NCBI GenBank assembly: GCA_910579755.1
Contig: CAJTVB010000011.1
Location: forward strand, 44,967 to 108,966
Length of the DNA: 64,000 nt
Origin: an uncultured Acetatifactor sp.
GTDB taxonomy: Bacteria; Bacillota; Clostridia; Lachnospirales; Lachnospiraceae
Reading direction: 5' to 3'
The position numbers and the translations under genes are program-made. The notes under the pieces were generated by a model. The model saw only the letters and a program-made list of their open reading frames with translations, made no database searches and was not told the origin of the DNA. Shown here one piece after another: positions 8,229 through 16,101 of the stretch; positions within the stretch are counted from its first letter, which is position 1; each line of letters opens with the position of its first letter.

Positions 8229-8864
8229 CTACTCCTGCTCAAACTTCTCCCGCAGCTTACCAAGCGCTTTCTTCTCAATCCGGCTCACATAGCTTCTGGA
8301 AATCCCCAATACAGCCCCCACCTCGTTCTGCGTAGCCTCCCGGCTCCCGCTGAGTCCGTAGCGCATGACCAAAATCTCTCGTTCCCTGTCAGTAAGACTG
8401 TCCTCCATTAAAAGGAACAACTTCTTGATATTTCCGGACAGCTCCATATTTTCAATAATGTCCGGCTGTTGCTGTTCGATTACGTCCACAAGATGAATCT
8501 CGTTACCCTCTTTGTCCTGCCCAATGGGTTCAAACAACGACACCTCCCGGGATGTCTTCTTTTTCCCTCTCAACAGCATCAGCAGTTCATTATCAATGCA
8601 CCGGCAGGCATACGTAGCCAGTCTTCCCTTACGGTCATCGAAGGTGTCGATGGCCTTGATCAATCCGATACAGCCGATGGAAATCAGATCCTCCATGTCC
8701 TCTTCCGCATTCTGATATTTTTTTGCAATATGCGCCACCAGGCGCAGATTCCTCTCTATTAAAATCTCCTTTGCCTGCCTTGCTTCCGCCGGGGAGCCTT
8801 CCCGCAGCAGGCGGATACATTCTGCTTCTTCTCCTTGGGTCAGTGGCTTTTGAAAGGTCTTCAA
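8229..8864 (-). CDS. sigK: Sporulation sigma factor SigK (late mother-cell)
   Basis: RNA polymerase sigma factor for late mother-cell genes (cortex, coat, lysis). The 211-residue protein carries sigma-70 region 2 (NLRLVAHIAKKY, DLISIGCIGLIKAIDTFD, ATYACRCIDNELLMLLRG) and region 4 (GISRSYVSRIEKKAL). SigK is preferred over SigE because of the GKKKTSREVSLFEPIG segment and because a separate SigE lies next to SpoIIGA at 30.8 kb. The only usable start is a TTG at 8864, after GGGGG with a 6-nt gap; a stop lies 12 codons upstream in frame. The protein begins directly at MKTFQKPLTQGEE, without the ~20-residue pro-sequence of Bacillus SigK, so membrane proteolysis would not be needed. The gene is intact, with no skin-type interruption. 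Confidence 0.93.
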   Translation of the reverse strand: MKTFQKPLTQGEEAECIRLLREGSPAEARQAKEILIERNLRLVAHIAKKYQNAEEDMEDLISIGCIGLIKAIDTFDDRKGRLATYACRCIDNELLMLLRGKKKTSREVSLFEPIGQDKEGNEIHLVDVIEQQQPDIIENMELSGNIKKLFLLMEDSLTDREREILVMRYGLSGSREATQNEVGAVLGISRSYVSRIEKKALGKLREKFEQE

Positions 8865-8963
8865 AACGAACCCCCATGGGTCACTCTTAGTTATAGTTTA
8901 TGTTTTTTTTGCCCCACGGTGCCTGACTACCCAATCTTTTCGCAAAAAGGATCATGCTTCCCC

Positions 8964-10127
8964 CTAGTCCAGCAAAAACTGCGCAAACACATAGTTGCTT
9001 AGGTCAAGCCCTCTGTCCGTCAGAGCAAGCATCGCCCCTTCCCCAATCCCCCGATATTCCAACAAGCCATCCGCCAAATTTTTCTTTATCACCCGGCCAT
9101 AAATCTCCTCCAGGGACTGTCCAAAGCACTCCTGAAACCTCTGCGGACTGATGCCCTCCGTTCTCCGCAGTCCCAAAAACATAAATTCCTCCATCTGCTC
9201 CCTCCGGCTTAGAGCATGCTCCTCCTGCCGGCAGTTAAGGGGGTTCTCCAGGTAAGCCTGAAGACTGCTGCCATTTTGAAACCGCACGTTTTGAAGCAAC
9301 GAGGCGGCGCCGATGCCGAAGCCCAAATAATTCCGGCGGCTCCAGTAGCCGCAGTTATGCCGGCATTCCCGTCCCTTCAGGGCGTAATTGGAAATCTCAT
9401 ACCGCACATATCCCGCCTGTTCCAGAATACGCCTGGTTTCCACATACATCATTCTGTCTGCCTCTTCCTCCAAAAGCTCCAGCTTCCCCTCCTCCCACAG
9501 GCGGTAAAACTGCGTTCCCTCCTCCAGAATCAGGCTGTAGGCAGAAATATGGCATGGCGGTGGTTTCAGGGACAATACCTTTTCCAGGGAAGTCCTCCAG
9601 GTCTCCAGGGTCTGGCCGGGCAGTGCACTCATAAGATCCACATTGATATTGTCAAAGCCCTCCGCCAGGGCCTCCTCATAGGTATTCAGAAACTGCTGCC
9701 AGGTGTGAATCCTTCCCAGGGTCGCCAACTCTTCATCGAAGGCGGACTGCAGGCCGATGCTGAGCCGGTTGATTCCTGCCCTGCGCCAGCAGGCAAGCTT
9801 TTGTCGGTCTACCGTGCCCGGATTGGCCTCTATGGTAATCTCCGCACAGGGATCCAGGCAATAATTTTTCCGGATGGTCTCCATAAGCTCCAGGATCCGT
9901 TCTCCAGCCAGCAGGGAAGGGGTGCCTCCCCCGAAAAAAACAGAAGTCACCTGTAAACCTGCACACTCCTGCGCCCGCCCTTCCAGTTCAGCCTTCAAGG
10001 CCTTTATGTAGGCCTCTCTGATGGACCTGTCCGCCGGCCAGGACAGGAAATCACAATATAGACACTTTTTTACGCAAAAGGGAATGTGGAGATATAGCTC
10101 CAACACTCCCTTTGTCAATTCCTTCAT
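8964..10127 (-). CDS. hemW: Radical SAM heme chaperone HemW (formerly coproporphyrinogen oxidase-like)
   Basis: The 387-residue radical SAM protein has CVKKCLYC (Cys18, Cys22, Cys25), the CxxxCxxC motif that binds the SAM-cleaving 4Fe-4S cluster, within ELYLHIPFC. The glycine-rich VFFGGGTPSLL and the C-terminal HemN-type domain (YVRYEISNYALKGRECRHN) follow. Family knowledge: HemW proteins lack the extra N-terminal cysteine of true HemN and act in heme handling rather than as coproporphyrinogen dehydrogenase. The gene follows lepA with a 58-bp gap, an order seen in many Firmicutes (lepA-hemW). No heme biosynthesis genes are nearby. Confidence 0.93.
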   Translation of the reverse strand: MKELTKGVLELYLHIPFCVKKCLYCDFLSWPADRSIREAYIKALKAELEGRAQECAGLQVTSVFFGGGTPSLLAGERILELMETIRKNYCLDPCAEITIEANPGTVDRQKLACWRRAGINRLSIGLQSAFDEELATLGRIHTWQQFLNTYEEALAEGFDNINVDLMSALPGQTLETWRTSLEKVLSLKPPPCHISAYSLILEEGTQFYRLWEEGKLELLEEEADRMMYVETRRILEQAGYVRYEISNYALKGRECRHNCGYWSRRNYLGFGIGAASLLQNVRFQNGSSLQAYLENPLNCRQEEHALSRREQMEEFMFLGLRRTEGISPQRFQECFGQSLEEIYGRVIKKNLADGLLEYRGIGEGAMLALTDRGLDLSNYVFAQFLLD

Positions 10128-10185
10128 ATGTTGTGGACTCCTTCATATGCTCTCGCATCTGCAATTTTCGATTAATGTTCTATCA

Positions 10186-11991
10186 TCAATCGTCATCCAG
10201 CTTCAGTACGCTCATAAAAGCCTTTTGAGGAATCTCCACGCTGCCGATCTGACGCATGCGCTTCTTTCCTTCCTTCTGCTTTTCCAAGAGCTTCTTCTTC
10301 CGGGTAATATCGCCGCCGTAGCATTTTGCAAGCACATCCTTGCGCATGGCTTTCACGGTCTCCCGGGCAATGATCTTGCCTCCCACCGCCGCCTGGATGG
10401 GAATTTCAAACAGGTGTCTGGGAATCTCCTCCTTCAGCTTCTCGCACATTCTCCGGCCCCGCTCATAAGCGGAATCCGCATGCACAATAAAGGAAAGCGC
10501 GTCCACCTCCTCCCGGTTGATCAAAATATCCAGCTTCACCAGCCGGGACGTCTCATAACCCTTAATGTCATAGTCAAAGGAGGCATAGCCTCTGGAACGG
10601 GATTTCAGGGCATCAAAAAAGTCATAAATAATCTCGTTCAGGGGCAGCTCATATTTTAGCAGCGCTCTGGCGCCCTCGATATATTCCATTCCCAGATAGC
10701 GCCCCCGCCTTTCCTGGCACAGCTCCATGATAGAGCCAATGTATTCGCTGGTCACCATGATCTCTGCAGTGACGATAGGCTCCTCCATGTGCTCGATCTC
10801 CGAAGGGTCGGGCAGATTGGTGGGATTAGTCAGCTCGATGACCTCGCCGTTTGATTTATATACCTTATACACTACGCCGGGAGCCGTGGTCACCAGGTCC
10901 AGATTATATTCCCTCTCCAGCCTCTCCTGGATCACCTCCAGATGGAGCAGTCCCAGAAAACCGCAGCGGAATCCAAATCCCAGGGCCACGGAGGTCTCCG
11001 GTTCATACTGCAGGGAAGCATCGTTGAGCTGCAGCTTCTCCAGCGCATCCCGCAAATCGGGGTATTTGGCTCCGTCCGCAGGATACAGACCACAGTAGAC
11101 CATGGACTGCACCTTTTTATATCCGGGAAGGGGTTCTGCACAGGGATTTTTATCATCTGTCACCGTATCCCCCACGGCTGTATCCTTTACATTTTTAATG
11201 GATGCGGTGATATATCCCACCATACCCGCGCTCAGCTCCTGACAGGGAATAAATTGCCCCGCTCCAAAATAGCCTACCTCCACCACTTCCTGTCTGGCTC
11301 CCGTAGCCATCAGGCGGATCACGGTTCCTTTTTTAACGGTTCCCTCCATGATGCGGCAGAAAATAATGACTCCTTTGTAGGAATCATACACGGAATCGAA
11401 AATCAAGGCCTGAAGCGGCGCACTGGGATCTCCCGCCGGCGCCGGGATCTTCGTCACGATCTGCTCCAGCACCTCCTCGATGCCGATACCATTCTTGGCA
11501 GAAATCAGGGGCGCGTCCTGTGCTTCCAGGCCGATCACGTCCTCGATCTCTTCAATCACCCGCTGAGGCTCCGCACTTGGCAGGTCGATCTTGTTGATCA
11601 CAGGAAATACATCCAGATCATGATCCAGGGCAAGATATACGTTGGCCAGCGTCTGTGCTTCGATCCCCTGGGCGGCATCCACCACCAGCACTGCGCCGTC
11701 GCAGGCCGCCAGAGACCGGCTCACCTCATAGTTAAAATCCACGTGTCCCGGTGTGTCAATCAGATTGAAAATATATTCTTCTCCGTCGCAGGCCCTGTAT
11801 ACCGTGCGAACCGTCTGGGCCTTGATGGTAATTCCTCTTTCTCTCTCCAGGTCCATGTTGTCCAGTACCTGATTCTGCATTTCCCTGCTGGTCAGCAGAC
11901 CGGTTTTCTCAATAATCCGGTCCGCCAACGTAGATTTTCCATGGTCGATATGTGCAATGATACAAAAGTTACGGATTCTGCTCTGATCCAT
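10186..11991 (-). CDS. lepA: Elongation factor 4 (LepA), back-translocating ribosomal GTPase
   Basis: Translational GTPase related to EF-G that remobilises stalled ribosomes. The 601-aa protein has the normal length. G1 is AHIDHGKSTLADR, G3 is DTPGHVDF and G4 is NKIDLP. Domains II and III follow (GFRCGFLGLLHLEV), and the LepA-specific C-terminal domain ends in GGDITRKKKLLEKQKEGKKRMR. EF-G domain IV is absent, as expected. A promoter matching consensus lies at 12068-12096, and the gene is probably the first of a lepA-hemW(-sigK) transcription unit. Confidence 0.97.
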   Translation of the reverse strand: MDQSRIRNFCIIAHIDHGKSTLADRIIEKTGLLTSREMQNQVLDNMDLERERGITIKAQTVRTVYRACDGEEYIFNLIDTPGHVDFNYEVSRSLAACDGAVLVVDAAQGIEAQTLANVYLALDHDLDVFPVINKIDLPSAEPQRVIEEIEDVIGLEAQDAPLISAKNGIGIEEVLEQIVTKIPAPAGDPSAPLQALIFDSVYDSYKGVIIFCRIMEGTVKKGTVIRLMATGARQEVVEVGYFGAGQFIPCQELSAGMVGYITASIKNVKDTAVGDTVTDDKNPCAEPLPGYKKVQSMVYCGLYPADGAKYPDLRDALEKLQLNDASLQYEPETSVALGFGFRCGFLGLLHLEVIQERLEREYNLDLVTTAPGVVYKVYKSNGEVIELTNPTNLPDPSEIEHMEEPIVTAEIMVTSEYIGSIMELCQERRGRYLGMEYIEGARALLKYELPLNEIIYDFFDALKSRSRGYASFDYDIKGYETSRLVKLDILINREEVDALSFIVHADSAYERGRRMCEKLKEEIPRHLFEIPIQAAVGGKIIARETVKAMRKDVLAKCYGGDITRKKKLLEKQKEGKKRMRQIGSVEIPQKAFMSVLKLDDD

Positions 11992-12067
11992 CGATGCTTA
12001 CGCTCCTCATTCTCCGAATTTCCCATGTCCTGGCCCGGGCGGGCAAAGCCAGCGACTCTATTCAAAG

Positions 12068-12096
12068 ATTGTAGCAGAATTTAACTCCGTTGTCCA
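12068..12096 (-). promoter_or_regulatory. Sigma-A promoter of lepA
   Basis: On the minus strand TGGACA (12096-12091), a 17-bp spacer and TACAAT (12073-12068) form a one-mismatch-per-box housekeeping promoter, about 70 bp upstream of the lepA ATG. It sits immediately downstream of the spoIIP stop at 12105. Confidence 0.65.
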
Positions 12097-12104
12097 GATA
12101 TCCA

Positions 12105-13457
12105 TTATTCCGATTCACCGGCTGAACTGAGAACCATGTCTAAAATATGTGCCAGCGGGTCGCAGGCATTCATGGCCTCCTCCACTGTATTGTTCTGAGC
12201 CCCCAGCTCGATCAGCAGATATTTGGGGCACAGATGCATATTATAACGGTAGCCCTTCAGATAAATTTTTCTGGTAAGTCCGGGGTAATACTCCATGGCC
12301 TTTAACTGCATTTGGAAGGAGAATGCCAGGTTATCATCCAGATTTTTATTATACAGGTACTCGATATTTCCCGTCTTTTTTGTTCGGGATAAACCGTTAA
12401 AAAACATAAATCTGGCCGTGGGTCTGCCGTCCAGCTCCGTTACCAGCCTGGTGGATTCGGGCATGGCATCTCTGTGCAGATCAATGACCACTTGAATGGA
12501 CGGGTTATCACGCAGCAATTTTTCAATCTCCGGCAAGGCCTTGGAATAGGCGTCATTTCTGGACTCCACATCATAGCCTGCCGTGTGGTGAAGCACCTGA
12601 TAACCGTAAGTCTCCGTCAGGATCTGCGTCAGCCTCTCTCCCACCCCTACAATGGAGGTGGACGTGTCACCGGGCACAGAATCAGCAAAGGCCTCCTGTG
12701 AATGAGTGTGATAAATCAATATCTGCGGCCCCTCTCCTTCCTTGGATATAGTCATGTCCTTCTCCAAAAAAGACACCGCATTCAATTGATCGCTTCCCAC
12801 CATGGTAGTGGGATCTACCGTATAAAATCGGCTCACCAGGTCTTCATAAGCCTCAAGAGCTGCCAGATCCACAGGGGTCTGAATACTATGGGGCACGAAA
12901 TATGTATCGGGGGCCTGAGAATCCAGCGCCGCCTGGTTTTCCTCCTGCAGAAGCTCCTTCAGGCTGTTGTCAGTTTCAGGGGATATTCCCTCCGGATACT
13001 CCTCCTGAACCCAATATGTGCCTTCCTCTGCCTCCGCAAGCAGAATCTCCCGAATATCCATGGCCTCCCTCTCCCCGCCCTCCATGGACTCCAGTGAGAA
13101 ACCATAAAGAGGAAACAAACCGTCGATCTGTTCCTGCAGAAGCCAAAAGGTCTCGTGGTCTCCTTCCTCTGCAAAAGAAATACAAGGCATATAACTTCTA
13201 TATAATATTTCTGCCGCAGCCTGCCCCAGCTCCTGCAGCAAGGCAGCTCCCACAGGCCTTCCGCTTTCCACTGAAACAGGCGTGCGGGCGCTGCAGCCTG
13301 CAGAAATGCAGGACAGCCCCAGCAACAGGACAGCGGCGGCAGCCAGCTTTGCAGCCAGACGGTCTACAATGGTATTTTTTTTAACGGAGACGCACTTCCT
13401 TTCCCCAGCCGCAGTCAAAAAAACTTTTGCCGCCCTTGGCGGTACAGCTCTTTTCAA
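12105..13457 (-). CDS. spoIIP: Stage II sporulation protein P (SpoIIP)
   Basis: Peptidoglycan amidase/endopeptidase of the DMP engulfment machine, acting at the septum under mother-cell control. The 450-residue protein has a hydrophobic N-terminal segment (LAAAAVLLLGLSCISAG), a variable acidic linker and the C-terminal SpoIIP catalytic domain with ILIYHTHSQEAF and VIDLHRDAMPE, whose His residues bind the metal. The assigned TTG start at 13457 has only a weak ribosome binding site, and no better in-frame start exists before the membrane segment. It lies 21 bp downstream of gpr, the same gpr-spoIIP order as Bacillus. SpoIID and SpoIIM are not in the window. Confidence 0.94.
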   Translation of the reverse strand: MKRAVPPRAAKVFLTAAGERKCVSVKKNTIVDRLAAKLAAAAVLLLGLSCISAGCSARTPVSVESGRPVGAALLQELGQAAAEILYRSYMPCISFAEEGDHETFWLLQEQIDGLFPLYGFSLESMEGGEREAMDIREILLAEAEEGTYWVQEEYPEGISPETDNSLKELLQEENQAALDSQAPDTYFVPHSIQTPVDLAALEAYEDLVSRFYTVDPTTMVGSDQLNAVSFLEKDMTISKEGEGPQILIYHTHSQEAFADSVPGDTSTSIVGVGERLTQILTETYGYQVLHHTAGYDVESRNDAYSKALPEIEKLLRDNPSIQVVIDLHRDAMPESTRLVTELDGRPTARFMFFNGLSRTKKTGNIEYLYNKNLDDNLAFSFQMQLKAMEYYPGLTRKIYLKGYRYNMHLCPKYLLIELGAQNNTVEEAMNACDPLAHILDMVLSSAGESE

Positions 13458-13478
13458 CCTAATATATGCCCGTCTGTC

Positions 13479-14399
13479 TCACTCCATTCGCATTTCCATG
13501 GCAATATTGATGCCTTCGGACACGGTAAAGCTGATTCTTTTGATAACTGCGTCAATGTCCTTTCCCGTCATATACATATTATTCAGCTCCGGAAAATTCA
13601 TCTGCTGTCTGGTCACATACTTCATGGTATCCAGATCCTTCTCATCCTCCAACAGCTTTTCCATGGCATCCGCCACAATCGTCGCCGCGTCCACCACCGT
13701 AGGTATTCCTATGGCGATCACCGGCACCCCCAGGCTTTCCTTTGTCAGAGCATTTCTGTGATTCCCCACGCCTGACCCAGGCTGGATTCCGGTGTTGGTA
13801 ATCTGAATGGTACGGTTCAGACGCCTGGTGCTCCGAGCCGCCAGGGCATCTATTACAATCACTACATCGGGCGAAGTCTCCTTTACCACCCCCGTTACAA
13901 TCTCCGCTGTCTCCATACCGGTTCTGGCCATGACACCGGGCTCCAGGGCACTGAGCAGATTCATTCTGCTGCAGTTGTATGCCGCTTTTCCGTATTCTCT
14001 GACAATGTGTCTTGTGATAAAAAGGTTATCCACTGTCTGCGGCCCCAGCGCATCTGCCGTGACCTCCCGGTTACCCAGGCCTACCACCAGAATTTCCTGT
14101 TCCTGCCCGGAATCAGGCAGAAGCTCCAGAAGCTCTTCCGCAAGACACTTGGATATTTCCCGATGATACTCGTCATCCGGCTCCACCATCGCGGGCGCTT
14201 CCATGGTTACGTAAATCCCCATGGGCTTTCCCATAGCCTTTGCGGCATTTTTGGTGTCAATAGTCACCCTGGTCACCCGCACGTCCTCTTCCTCCCGATA
14301 ATACTCCTCCACACTGACTCCCCGCAGTTCACTGTCCGCCTCGCCGATACTCTCCCTCGCCTCCAGCGCCAGATCCGTCCTCACTTGAAATCCTGCCAT
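13479..14399 (-). CDS. gpr: Germination protease GPR (A25 family)
   Basis: Protease that degrades small acid-soluble spore proteins at germination; made in the forespore as an inactive zymogen. The N-terminus VRTDLALEARE resembles the conserved pro-region, and VTIDTKNAAKAMGKPMG, LVVGLGNREVTADALGP and VIVIDALAARST are characteristic blocks. I choose the ATG at 14399 (306 aa) because AAAGGAG lies 8 nt before it; an in-frame ATG nine codons earlier has no ribosome binding site. It lies upstream of spoIIP in the same orientation. A SigG-type promoter would be expected but I could not identify one with confidence. Confidence 0.94.
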   Translation of the reverse strand: MAGFQVRTDLALEARESIGEADSELRGVSVEEYYREEEDVRVTRVTIDTKNAAKAMGKPMGIYVTMEAPAMVEPDDEYHREISKCLAEELLELLPDSGQEQEILVVGLGNREVTADALGPQTVDNLFITRHIVREYGKAAYNCSRMNLLSALEPGVMARTGMETAEIVTGVVKETSPDVVIVIDALAARSTRRLNRTIQITNTGIQPGSGVGNHRNALTKESLGVPVIAIGIPTVVDAATIVADAMEKLLEDEKDLDTMKYVTRQQMNFPELNNMYMTGKDIDAVIKRISFTVSEGINIAMEMRME

Positions 14400-14441
14400 G
14401 ATAGCTCTCCTTTGGTTATAATCCACAGCAATTATTTTTCA

Positions 14442-14539
14442 GTTACATTTCACACGCCATTTCATGAGCAAAAGGAGCTGCAGCCCAGCGAAGAGTGCTG
14501 AAAGCACAATTTTGCGAATGGCGCGGTGTGAACAGTAAC
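14442..14539 (-). repeat. Full-length dispersed palindromic intergenic repeat (about 98 bp)
   Basis: The two ends are imperfect inverted repeats: GTTACATTTCACACGCCATT on the plus strand at 14442, and GTTACTGTTCACACCGCGCC read on the minus strand from 14539. The minus-strand half (GTTACTGTTCACACCG, then GCGCCATTCGCAAAAT and GCACTCTTCGCTG) recurs with few changes at 48462-48520, and shorter pieces occur at 2861, 45370 and 45898. It lies between gpr and the rpsT promoter. A non-coding mobile or REP-like element is the simplest reading. Confidence 0.7.
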
Positions 14540-14577
14540 AATAGTAACATTTTTCACACTTTTTCTCAGAATATGTA

Positions 14578-14606
14578 TTGACAAACCCGCCGGAGTTTAC
14601 TAAAAT
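14578..14606 (+). promoter_or_regulatory. Consensus sigma-A promoter of rpsT
   Basis: TTGACA at 14578-14583, a 17-bp spacer and TAAAAT at 14601-14606. Transcription would start near 14613, giving a leader of about 80 nt before the rpsT start. This leader has CCTCC at 14629-14633, complementary to the ribosome binding site GGAGG at 14681-14685. Confidence 0.8.
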
Positions 14607-14693
14607 TACATGGTATGTTTACATTAGTCCTCCGTGTCTGGCTAAGGTGAAACAATCGATAACTATTTTGTATACAAATTGGAGGTGTACGAC

Positions 14694-14957
14694 TTGGCTA
14701 ACATTAAATCCGCAAAAAAGAGAATTCTGGTAAACCGCACAAAGGCAGACAGAAATAAGGCTCTGCGCTCCGGTGTCAAGACCGCTATGAAGAAGGTATT
14801 TGCCGCCATCGAATCCGGTGACAAGACCGTTGCCCAGAAGGAGCTGACCGCCGCTACCAAGACCATCGAGATGGCCGCCAGCAAGGGTATTTATCACAAG
14901 AACAATGCGGCCCGGAAGGTTTCCCGTATCAGCAAAGCTGTAAACAAAATGGCCTGA
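14694..14957 (+). CDS. rpsT: Ribosomal protein S20
   Basis: Small-subunit primary binding protein for 16S rRNA, 87 aa, highly basic. ANIKSAKKRILVNRTKADRN and KGIYHKNNAARKVSRI are S20 signatures. The start is a TTG at 14694, 8 nt after GGAGG (14681-14685), giving the classical N-terminus ANIKSAKKR. A TTG five codons earlier overlaps the ribosome binding site and is rejected. The rare UUG start is also found in E. coli rpsT, where it is part of autoregulation. The gene is a single-gene unit on the plus strand, with a consensus promoter and a strong terminator, opposed to its neighbours. Confidence 0.97.
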   Translation: MANIKSAKKRILVNRTKADRNKALRSGVKTAMKKVFAAIESGDKTVAQKELTAATKTIEMAASKGIYHKNNAARKVSRISKAVNKMA

Positions 14958-15027
14958 AGCAGGCCGTCGTACCGCGGCAAAGCCATACATGGTAAGATAT
15001 ATGATCAGGAAACGATTTCTGATACGT

Positions 15028-15064
15028 AAAGAGCGCCCATACCGTCATGTGGGCGCTCTTTTTT
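15028..15064 (+). terminator. Strong intrinsic terminator after rpsT
   Basis: AAAGAGCGCCCA (15028-15039), a 10-nt loop and TGGGCGCTCTTT pair perfectly, and the arm runs into TTTTTT. It may also serve the convergent TPM gene, whose stop is at 15081, because the arms begin with A-runs. Confidence 0.9.
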
Positions 15065-15080
15065 ATATTTATTTTTTTGC

Positions 15081-15983
15081 TCAATGTCTGTGGCTTCCGC
15101 CGCCGTGGCTGGCTCCGCTGCTGCTGTGATGGTGTCCGCCTCCGCCGCTCCTGCCTCCGCCGCTGCCTCCACTGCTGGTCTCGATCCGGCGGGAAACAGT
15201 GGATTTTCGAATAAACTGATCTTCCTTGCTGCGAAGCACAGGCTTTCCTCCGGACACATAGTCATTCACCGCTGTGGTATCCCGGGCCTTTTCCTGATGA
15301 AGATGACTGGCTCCATAGATAAATGCCGCTGCGGCAGATGCTGCCAGCGCCGCCAGCCAGTACCAGGAGGGAATCCGGAAGCCTCCCATAAGATTACACA
15401 CCGTATCTATATACACCTTATAAGCCCTGTATGGATCGGAATCATAATACCGGTCTACCGCATTCAAAACCTTTTCCACATCCCGGGCACTGAGACTGTA
15501 TTCCACCCTTCCGCTGGTGCTCAAATGCTCACCCCGCTGACCCGGATATCGATTGTCCAGAAGCAGGGCCCCGTCCCCTTCAAAGCCCTTGTTGTAGCCG
15601 TACTGATTTTTGTCCCAGAAGTCATCGGCGATATCCTGCATATTCTGGGTCCACCCGGTGGAGCGGTACCCATATTGTTCCTTGGCCTCCGTCCCTTCCA
15701 CCGGCTGTTTCATGGTAACCAGCACCAGATCAATTCCCAGTTCCCCTTCCTTTTGTGAAATATAGCTGCGAAGCTTCTCTTCCTCCTCGTCTGTAAGCAT
15801 ATCCCCATAATCATACACACGCTCTGAAGGAGCCGCGCTGTTGGTTCTGGGAATGCTGCCCTTCATGGCGCGCAGGACACCCGCCCCCAAAAGCGCAATC
15901 GCCAAGAGCCCCACCGTGATAAACCATATTCTGAAATATTTCAAATACTGCTTTCTAGCTTCCCGCTTCAACTCATCGCTCAT
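15081..15983 (-). CDS. TPM-domain membrane protein with Gly/Ser/His-rich tail
   Basis: The 300-residue protein has one N-terminal membrane segment (WFITVGLLAIALLGAGVL), then a TPM domain (about residues 55-200: VYDYGDMLTDEEEEKL, GIDLVLVTMKQP, NKGFEGDGALLLD), a second membrane segment (WYWLAALAASAAAAFIYGA), and a tail rich in Gly, Ser and His (GGRSGGGGHHHSSSG). The order matches YgcG-like TPM proteins, whose C-terminal SGGG regions are typical. TPM domains have been linked to phosphatase-like or photosystem-repair roles in other lineages; the function here is unknown. The His-rich tail could bind metal. It ends tail-to-tail with rpsT and follows the zinc-ribbon gene by 118 bp. Confidence 0.8.
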   Translation of the reverse strand: MSDELKREARKQYLKYFRIWFITVGLLAIALLGAGVLRAMKGSIPRTNSAAPSERVYDYGDMLTDEEEEKLRSYISQKEGELGIDLVLVTMKQPVEGTEAKEQYGYRSTGWTQNMQDIADDFWDKNQYGYNKGFEGDGALLLDNRYPGQRGEHLSTSGRVEYSLSARDVEKVLNAVDRYYDSDPYRAYKVYIDTVCNLMGGFRIPSWYWLAALAASAAAAFIYGASHLHQEKARDTTAVNDYVSGGKPVLRSKEDQFIRKSTVSRRIETSSGGSGGGRSGGGGHHHSSSGASHGGGSHRH

Positions 15984-16101
15984 CTTTTCCGAAACTCCCC
16001 TTCCCCTCCTGATCTTTGCCGGATCTCATCCGCCCCTTCGGCTCTCCTTCCCCAATCACACCGGGAGCCCAGCCCCGTCATTATATCTATGCCCATAGTC
16101 C

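Noticed and set aside
8865..8963. Possible SigE-type promoter (CATAAACT) before sigK
   Set aside because: The -10-like box is present but no matching -35 lies at the right distance, so I did not list it.
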